64,000 nucleotides of DNA from Stictocephala bisonia (taxonomy: Eukaryota > Arthropoda > Insecta > Hemiptera > Membracidae). The stretch spans positions 1,721,498 through 1,785,497 of the forward strand of contig JAQJVL010000153.1 of NCBI GenBank assembly GCA_035578905.1. Direction: 5' to 3'. Position numbers and translations under genes: made by a program. Shown here piece after piece: positions 57,474 through 64,000 of the stretch. The notes beneath the pieces are model-generated. The model was not told the DNA's origin. It ran no database searches and saw only the letters and a list, made by a program, of their open reading frames with translations. The number at the start of each line of letters is the position of its first letter. Position 1 is the stretch's first letter.

Positions 57474-60409
57474 CACTACTAACGAAACATGATTTCTATA
57501 ACGTTAAACGAAACATACGGTCAATTTGACCGTGAGCTGTAGAAACATACGGTCATTTTAACCGCGAGTGGTAAATTATGTAAATCAATAAACTAACACA
57601 TTTTTACAAAATTACTTTATTGAATACATGTTTAAACATTATACACAAACGTTTTAATAATAATAGAACAACATATATCCCTTTTTTACCAAAAGTAAAT
57701 AAAAAATACTTTCAAGTGTATAAGAAATAGCCTACATAGAATTTCTTTCACTACACAAAATCATCATATTAGGATATTAGCATAACAACTTATTTTTTAC
57801 ACTAAAACAAAAGAATTACTCTTATGGAAAACATAAAACGATAAAAGATATTCGATAATAAAATAAACTGTACAGTTATATTTACAGTAAAGGATAGTTA
57901 TAAGGCATTTGCTTACTAATAGAAATATGGGTTTTTTTCTATGAAAATATAATAAAATAATAAAAAATATAGAATTGGGATGTATGTATTGTATAGACAA
58001 AACCACTTTAAAATTTCATGTCCAATCGGGAGATTGTATACTTCCTCGTGTGTAAACGTGTGAACCTTAGAAATGTTCTGCAGCACAGTCCAAGCAAACT
58101 CGTTTTTGGCATTGGTCGCAGATTGCACTGGCACACCCAATGCACTTAGTTTGGGTTTTCCTGTCATTTCCAGGAAGACATTTTTCACAGGTCTTTCTCT
58201 TTGCAAGGCGATCTTCAAAGCCCCCAACATCTGGCTGAAGGTCTACCCCACGAGACTTTTTTATGTCCAGCTTGAGCTCCCGTGGCAGGTTTGGGACGTC
58301 ACTGATTCTTTTTCTAAGATGAGGAACAATATGTTCGTGGGCAAGGCTCTTGATGTACTCAAATCGATTCATCATTGCTGTTTGAGAGTAGCTCATATAT
58401 ATATGATGAATGAATTCACACTAGCCACATTTATCAGCCCATAAAATATGGCTAAGGGCCATCTCCTACTCGAATTGAACACTGCACATTTCATGTCAAG
58501 AAGGTCAACGCCGTATTTATTAGTGTTGTAAAAACAGATCATCTCAGGCTTGTTCTTGTCCTGATTAGTTTCTATCGAGTGATGCATTGTTGACACAAGG
58601 TTTACTGATCTGTTCTTCTTAGGTACAAATGATAGCAGGGTTATATCATTTCTGAATCCGTAGAGCGTCGAAAGTTCGGGTCGGTCTTTGTGTGGCAGGA
58701 ACTCTGTTGGAATGGCTTTTTTATTATTTTTTAAAGTTCCAACGTACGTCAGGTTCCTTTTGAGGAGTTCCGAACAACATTGAACCTAAGAGAACCAGTT
58801 ATCGGCCGTAACGTTTCGGTTCGATCCTGCAATTGATTTACATAATCGTAAGACTGACTGTGTCGGCACACTGACCTTTTTCTCATCTTCGCTCAGCCCA
58901 ACACCATCACAACCTTTACCTGTATATATATATATGTATATATGCGTCATACAGGTATGATGTCTTTGTGTCAGCCAGACATACAATCTTTATGCCATAT
59001 TTCTTTGGCTTTTTGGGCATAAATACTCTAAAAGAGCAACGCCCACGGAACGGGACGAGCATCTCGTCTACTGTCACATAAGCCGATGGGCAAAAGATGG
59101 ATTGACTATTAGAAATAACCTTTTCAAATATTTCTGATATTGCTGCAGCCTTGTTCGTTTCTTTTCTCTCATTCTCTCAGCTCGAGTTGCTGAGTCGTCG
59201 AATCTTAAACACTCCGTCAAAACGTTTAATTGACATCGTTAGCCGAAATATCGGTCGGCTGAACGCACTCTTGTCGAACATGGATGATATCTTCTCGTTG
59301 TTCGATCGGAAAATTGAGGAGAGTAACAAAAGTCCAATCAGTGCATTAATTTCCTCAAAATTAGTTTTTCTATAATTACTTTTACTTTTTTGTAATTTGT
59401 CACAAACTTCATCGAGTTTTTCGTTTGTGTGATTGACTATCTTCGTTATTATGTCTTCATCGAAGAATAGCGTCCAAACGTCTCTTGTATTTGGGTTGTT
59501 GCCTAACTCTCTTGCTTGCCCTATTATGCCTGGCAACCCACTTCTTATAATGTTTCGGCTAGGTGTACGAACATCTCTTGGTGGAGGGTTTGAAGCCCAG
59601 GCGTTTGGAGGTCCATATTCTTTCTTGTTTAGCCGCTCCAAGAAATACTATAAGCTGCCATGATATTTGGTATAATTCTTTCTAAATGCTCTTCTTCTAA
59701 CATCAGTTCATCTTCATCTGACCTTCCATCTTCAATTGACATTGCATCTTCATCTGACCTTCTTACATCAACTGACCTTCCATCTCCATCTGACCTTCCA
59801 TTATTATCATACATGTTGTTATTATCATTTTCCCTATTAACAGAACGTTCACCTCTTGGTTCAGGAATGTCTGAATCATCCGAATCGGGTTCTTCATCCG
59901 ACACTACAGAATCGGGATCGGCATCAGAGTCATCTACCGGATCACCCGATAATTCATCCTCTGTTTCACATTCAGCACCCTCAGATGCCAATAAACCTCG
60001 AATGTGATCACTAAAATTGGGATCAGTTATTGCGATACGTTTACTTGAACTAGGCTTATCCATTTCAAAAATGAAAATTAATAAAGTTTCAAGAAATTTA
60101 CTAAAAAGTTTACAAAAATTTTTTACTCACACATTCGATTACATCACAAAACGAAACACGCGGTATATTTGACCGGTGCGAAAATTACGTTAACCGAAAG
60201 ATACGGTCATTCTGACCGTTCCGATTTCACAAAAACGTATTGTTCACTCAACTCCTTCACTGAAACTGAAGAATGTCGGGATGGATGGTGAGGGATGGTG
60301 GAGAGGGTAAAGTATGTGGAGGGAGGAGCGCCAAGGTCAAGCAGTTATACCAACTCTGTAAAGTAAAATTTCCCCGTCTGTCAAAATGACCGATGTTTCG
60401 TTGTAAGTG
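57474..60409 (-). mobile_element. piggyBac transposon nested in the Copia 3' LTR
   Basis: Ends CACTACTAACGAAACAT and ATGTTTCGTTGTAAGTG with TTAA at 57470-57473 and 60410-60413. The intact 5' LTR supplies the empty site (TTTATTAAATAGAA). Subterminal palindromes ACGGTCA-ATT-TGACCGT (57517-57533) and ACGGTCA-TTC-TGACCGT (60203-60219), with further half-sites beside them. Different family from the piggyBac at 34067. Confidence 0.94.
58067..60063 (-). pseudogene. piggyBac transposase, frameshifted
   Basis: Acidic N-terminus from ATG 60063 (ECETEDELSGDPVDDSDADPD). A frame change near 59640 leads to EEINALIGLLLLSSIF and FRLTMSIKRFDG. Another near 59180 leads to VTVDEMLVPFRGRCSFRVFM (first Asp). A TATATA expansion at 58921-58942 adds IYIYIY to the coding sequence. 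Next is RNVTADNWFS, followed by a stop, then NTNKYGVDLLDMKC (third Asp) and RRWPLAIFYGLINVA. The C-terminal zinc finger is TCEKCLPGNDRKTQTKCIGC and CDQCQKRVCLDC (58200-58067). Confidence 0.9.
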
Positions 60410-60484
60410 TTAAATAGAAAGTTAAAAGATTAAACTATCTTTGGCTTCCACTTTTTCATTACCACAAAAACCTAATTTAAAACA
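60410..60484 (+). repeat. Copia 3' LTR, second part
   Basis: Resumes at the second TTAA (AAATAGAAAGTTAAAAGATT) and ends AAAACA, matching the last 75 bases of the 5' LTR. Confidence 0.92.
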
Positions 60485-61174
60485 GGATCACAGAGTTTAT
60501 GATTGCCCATATTATGTTCTTTTCAGGTTTCAGGGGAGAAGCTTGTCTTAATTTGATTGGAGAAGAAATTGTTGAATGGTTTCAAAACCTGGATTTAGCC
60601 CTCTGACAGGAAATGAATATTAAATCAAAAGTACTTTGTACTGTAATTTTTTATTTAGACATTGTTTATTGGTCTGTTTTGGAAGTTTGTATTATTTTGG
60701 TAGCTGGCTTTGAAAGGTATACAATATATATAAAGTACAATAACAAAATTTTCTATTACCGTATGTCAAGTTTTCTGTTTTTAAATGGAAAATCTATCCT
60801 GAACTATCTGTCATATGATGTATTGTCTAAATTATTTACTGGAAGATTCAAAGGCATTGCTGCTATAAGCCACTGCCTAATTGTAGGTGTCAACCAGAAA
60901 AAACAGCATTATTTTCTGAGGCTGGGCAGCTCAACTTTCAGTAGAACTATTAACACCAGGTTACTTTGATGTTTTTTACCTTTGCATGTAAGAAACCAAT
61001 AAATAAATAAATTTGATTCAAATGTGTTATACTGTAACTTCCAGATTTAATTAGTAGCCTATATATATATATGATAACTAGTAAAAATTGATAAGGGCTA
61101 AAAATCTTACTTACAATCATAACAATTAATAATCTAAACAACACAACAACCAGTATTCCTGAATTATATCATAC
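60485..61174 (+). other. Intron with short coding relic ending WFQNLDLAL
   Basis: Right next to the Copia LTR a 37-codon open stretch (60493-60606) reads SGFRGEACLNLIGEEIVEWFQNL and closes DLAL-stop. It has a relative at 61955-62108. The rest is AT-rich intron up to the FHA exon donor. Confidence 0.4.
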
Positions 61175-61441
61175 CTTTATTATGAGGATTTGCAAGAGAT
61201 ATTTCATCGCCATTATTTAAAACTATCTTTTTCTCTTTTCCAACCTTTGATTTGTTTACAAAGGTCCCGTTCATACTCATATCCTCTAAATGTATGACTT
61301 CTATCTGTGATGACAATGTTTCCTTAAAAATCTTAAACTGTACTTTACTTATTACAGTCAATAAATCATTAACATCCTCTTCTTTAATTACAACATCACA
61401 CTTGTAAGATCTTCCAAATGAATAACATTCATTACGGAGCG
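61175..61441 (-). CDS. lok: CHK2/loki checkpoint kinase, FHA-domain exon
   Basis: Most upstream exon that I can recognise of a CHK2-type Ser/Thr kinase, a nuclear kinase that acts below ATM in the DNA double-strand-break checkpoint. The FHA domain binds phosphothreonine and drives dimerisation. On the minus strand the exon opens after a TTTGTTTAG acceptor and ends AAAG|GTATGA. It reads through FGRSYKCDV (the FHA GR motif), a strand region ending KVQFKIFKE, then HLEDMSMNGTFVNK (the conserved NGTFVN turn) and LNNGDEISLANPHNK. The order and spacing match the FHA of animal CHK2. Length is 267 nt, entering with 2 nt of a codon and leaving with 1 nt, which joins exactly to the next exon at 46285. 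The following intron is 14.9 kb and holds Copia, piggyBac and LINE insertions. Exons for the N-terminal SQ/TQ region were not found to the right. Confidence 0.93.
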
Positions 61442-63327
61442 CTAAACAAAATGAAATTATAATTAAAGTTAATAGCTAACAATAAAAACATGATTAAAAT
61501 AATGTATTGTAAAAAATATAGCAATTCTCTTGATAAAGAAACTTAGTGAGCAAGATCTACTTAAGTCTGCTATACCTGCTGTTATACCCCAAAGCAGAAT
61601 GTTTCTGCAATTGTATGTAAAAAAACGTTCTATTCTAAAATGTCAACTGAACAAAAACAATTGTTTTGCTGTCTATTTTCAACAATAAAATATAGCCTAA
61701 AGATGTTTATCAAAGAAATAATATAGAAACACAATTATACATTAATCAATTAAACATTTACTTTACTTCTTTTTAGCTTCCAGGTTCTAAAATATTCTTC
61801 AAGGTTGCAAGGTTAGTGTTTCTTCAGTCCTTGTGTTGATAAGCTGAAGCAATTTCATCAGCGTATATATACATTTTCAAGGCTTTATGAAAGGGATGTC
61901 AGTGGTATAAACGTTGAACAAAATTGAAGCAGAATGGTCACCCCTGTGGTGACAATTCTGTCTAAAATATTGCAGAGAGTCTATTCAAACAAATGATCAC
62001 ATAGTTACGGAGCGCCCCCTGTGTTCTTTAACAGAGGAATTAGCTAGCATAAATAGAATCAGTGAGGCAGGTCTAAAATGGTTTGATGGATTTGATTTAG
62101 CTTTGTGAGAAGAGATAACACTACATTTATCACAAGGCTTATACACTATTATTTTTAAACAAATACCACTTCTTTTATATTTTTCAAAATTAATAAATGT
62201 TAGCTGATAACAAACCGAATGCTATATATCTATACTGAACCAGTGAACCTATAGCATGAGCCGCCACTTCATATCCTGTTGTCAAAACATAATCTACTAA
62301 AGACTTAAACTTTGTGTTCCAATTATACCTTAAAATAATACACACTCTCTTCTAATAAATTGTTTGAAATGTTAAAGCCATTTCTTTGGTATAGATCAAA
62401 GTTCCTCGCCCTCCTTGTTCCAATTTATGATCCTAAGTACTCCTAGAAGCTGTTAATTTTTTGCAACCTATGCATTAAAAACAAATTACAACATTTGCTC
62501 ATGTTATGACATTTTTCCAATCTATTTCAAAATCCCACTTCATATTATCAGAGCACCCAATATGGGTTGCGTATGCTTCTATGATCTTCATACTTTTATT
62601 CATGTTTTTTCGCACAGTAATTCCATCTGTGAGATAGTATACTTCTTAATTAATATAATATTACTCTTCTGTTTACAATAAGCACAAGTCCGTTTATTCC
62701 AATTTTCTCAATAACACTCCAAAAAGGAGTGGATCCTTTTTAACATTTATTTCTTCTCTCCATTCTTGGTTTGAGCAAGCACTTATATATTTGCTCAAAC
62801 CAATAGTACCCACTTTCAACGACAGGTCTACCAAGTTAGTAATGGGTTATACTTTTGATCCAAAAAATAAGCCTCAGAAAATGTTTGCTATTTAGATAGA
62901 GAGATGATATAATATTAATTGCTAGCCATTTATTTAAGTTCTTAAAACACTTTAAAATTATAATAAAATATCTATTAAAAGATAATTACAAATATGTACT
63001 GATATTAACTAAGCTAAGTTCATAAAGGATGCTTTTTATCTCTATTTAAAGACTCATTGAAAATGTACCTATTTTGTATTTTCCTTTCATTTACCATATT
63101 TAAAAGACGTAACTAAATATGAAAAGTGCAAACTCTTATTTAATAACAATAAACAATAACAATTTAACTCTTATTTAATAACAATAAACTTGTTTTGTTG
63201 TTATTAAATAAGAGTTTGCATATGTATATGCAAACTCTTATTACATATTGTAATATGTAATAAAGCTTAACAGAAATACCAAACATCTTAAACATTTTTT
63301 TACACGCAAGCCTACCTTGAAGTTATA
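61442..63327. other. CHK2 upstream intron, AT-rich, with one coding relic
   Basis: No upstream CHK2 exon was recognised here. At 61955-62108 a plus-strand open stretch of about 50 codons ends SINRISEAGLKWFDGFDLAL-stop, related to 60493-60606. At 63126-63240 the segment GCAAACTCTTATT occurs three times, in both orientations, and forms a hairpin-prone cluster. Confidence 0.45.
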
Positions 63328-64000
63328 CGAGGTGTGGCTAGAAAAAAACCAAACTGAGACTAAAAATATAATTTAATTACAAATATTGACAATTTCATGT
63401 TATCCCCTTCAATGTACTCCTCTCCTCATTCCTCTACACCGCTCAATGCGAGTTTTCCACTGGGTGTAGCACTACTGGAGATCATTTTCTGTAAGCTCGT
63501 TTATAACTTCCGTCGCTTTTTCTTTCACTGCTTCAAAGGTCTCAAATCTTGTCATTCCTTACAATGCTGACTTAACTTTAGGAAATAAAAAAAAAGTCAC
63601 AGGGGCCAAGTCAGGTGAGTATGGTGGATGGTCTAACACGGGAATGTTGTGGTGTGGTTTGCTAAAAACGTCTTCACTGACAAAGCATTGTGAGCCAGGG
63701 CATTGTTCTGGTAGAGGAGCCATAACTTGTTTTTCCACAAATCATTCCGCTTTCTCCGTAATTGCTCACGTAGGATAGTCAGGACGCTAATGTAGTAATT
63801 TTGGTTGACTGTTTGCCCCTCTGGTACCATTTTTTATGACGATGGTCCGCCAGTGCGCGTGTCATCACGGCCATCTTTAAATTGTTTGAACCACTCAAAC
63901 ACTTGTGTTTGTGGTAAATAATTATCACCGTACACTTGTTGAAACATTCAAATTTCAAGTTTGTAAAGAAATTTAATGTTTACACGCTGTTCTTTCTGGA
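63328..64000 (-). mobile_element. Mariner transposon, internally deleted, cut by window edge
   Basis: The terminal repeat CGAGGTGTGGCTAGAAAAAA follows a TA at 63326-63327. On the minus strand, FEWFKQFKDGRDDTR (helix-turn-helix region, about 63905-63860) runs, after a stop, straight into VPEGQTVNQNYYISVL and LRRKRNDLWKNKLWLLYQNNALAHNALS (63830-63633), the latter carrying the second catalytic region. The part between (WVPH...first Asp) is missing. Asp is replaced by Asn-Asn in YQNNALAH, where HDNAPAH is usual. Dead copy; the other end lies beyond the window. Confidence 0.88.

Larger units (their letters stand above)
52906..60484 (+). mobile_element. Copia-type LTR retrotransposon with a piggyBac nested in its 3' LTR
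   Basis: The 5' LTR (52906-53115), primer site (53116-53130), degenerate gag-pol (53278-57240), purine tract (TTGAGGCAGGG, 57323-57333) and 3' LTR (57334-57469 plus 60410-60484) are in the normal order. The outer flanks TGGAC and GGATC do not form a clean 5-bp duplication. Many stops in pol make it inactive. Confidence 0.92.

Noticed and set aside
52901..60489. 5-bp target duplication for the Copia element
   Set aside because: Flanks TGGAC and GGATC are similar but not identical. The neighbouring duplication may have altered the site.

Overview
This window is eukaryotic and almost certainly from an arthropod, most likely an insect with a large, transposon-filled genome. It is AT-rich, it has spliced exons with consensus GT/AG borders, and its mobile elements are the usual insect set (pogo/Tigger, piggyBac, mariner, Helitron, Copia with a half-initiator-tRNA-Met type primer site, Bel-Pao, Penelope, several LINEs, tRNA-headed SINEs). 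I cannot name the order or species from sequence alone.

One host gene runs through nearly the whole window on the minus strand: the checkpoint kinase CHK2 (Drosophila loki, lok). Six exons are visible in order from right to left: the FHA exon at 61175-61441, then kinase exons at 46161-46285, 23707-23808, 18569-18772, 7357-7568 and 4091-4292. Their phases join without a gap (1112 coding bases, about 370 codons), so no exon is missing between them. The N-terminal SQ/TQ-type region and the C-terminal tail are not seen and presumably lie outside the window or in exons too small to recognise.

Everything else is intron, and the introns (about 3 to 22 kb) are packed with mobile DNA. Right to left in gene order: the 14.9-kb intron (46286-61174) holds LINE fragments, a tandem duplication, an internally deleted LINE with a 12-bp target duplication, and a Copia element whose 3' LTR carries a nested piggyBac. 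The 22.4-kb intron (23809-46160) holds two inverted copies of an unfamiliar element encoding a PWWP domain, coiled coil and 25-residue repeats (one split by a LINE), a piggyBac with a defective transposase, a LINE broken by a TTAA element, a hAT-like element and G-rich minisatellites. The 4.9-kb intron (18773-23706) holds a long palindrome with a hammerhead-ribozyme-like core and a TTAA element. The 11-kb intron (7569-18568) holds Bel-Pao, a SINE, a long-TIR mariner with a Helitron inside one TIR, and Penelope pieces. Beyond the last visible exon, 57 bp away, is an intact Tigger transposon (1476-4033).

The most unusual items are the PWWP/coiled-coil element pair with a shared 38-bp frameshifting duplication, the candidate hammerhead ribozyme, the dispersed minisatellite that sits inside unrelated transposons, and subterminal odd-centred palindromes in several independent TTAA-type element families.
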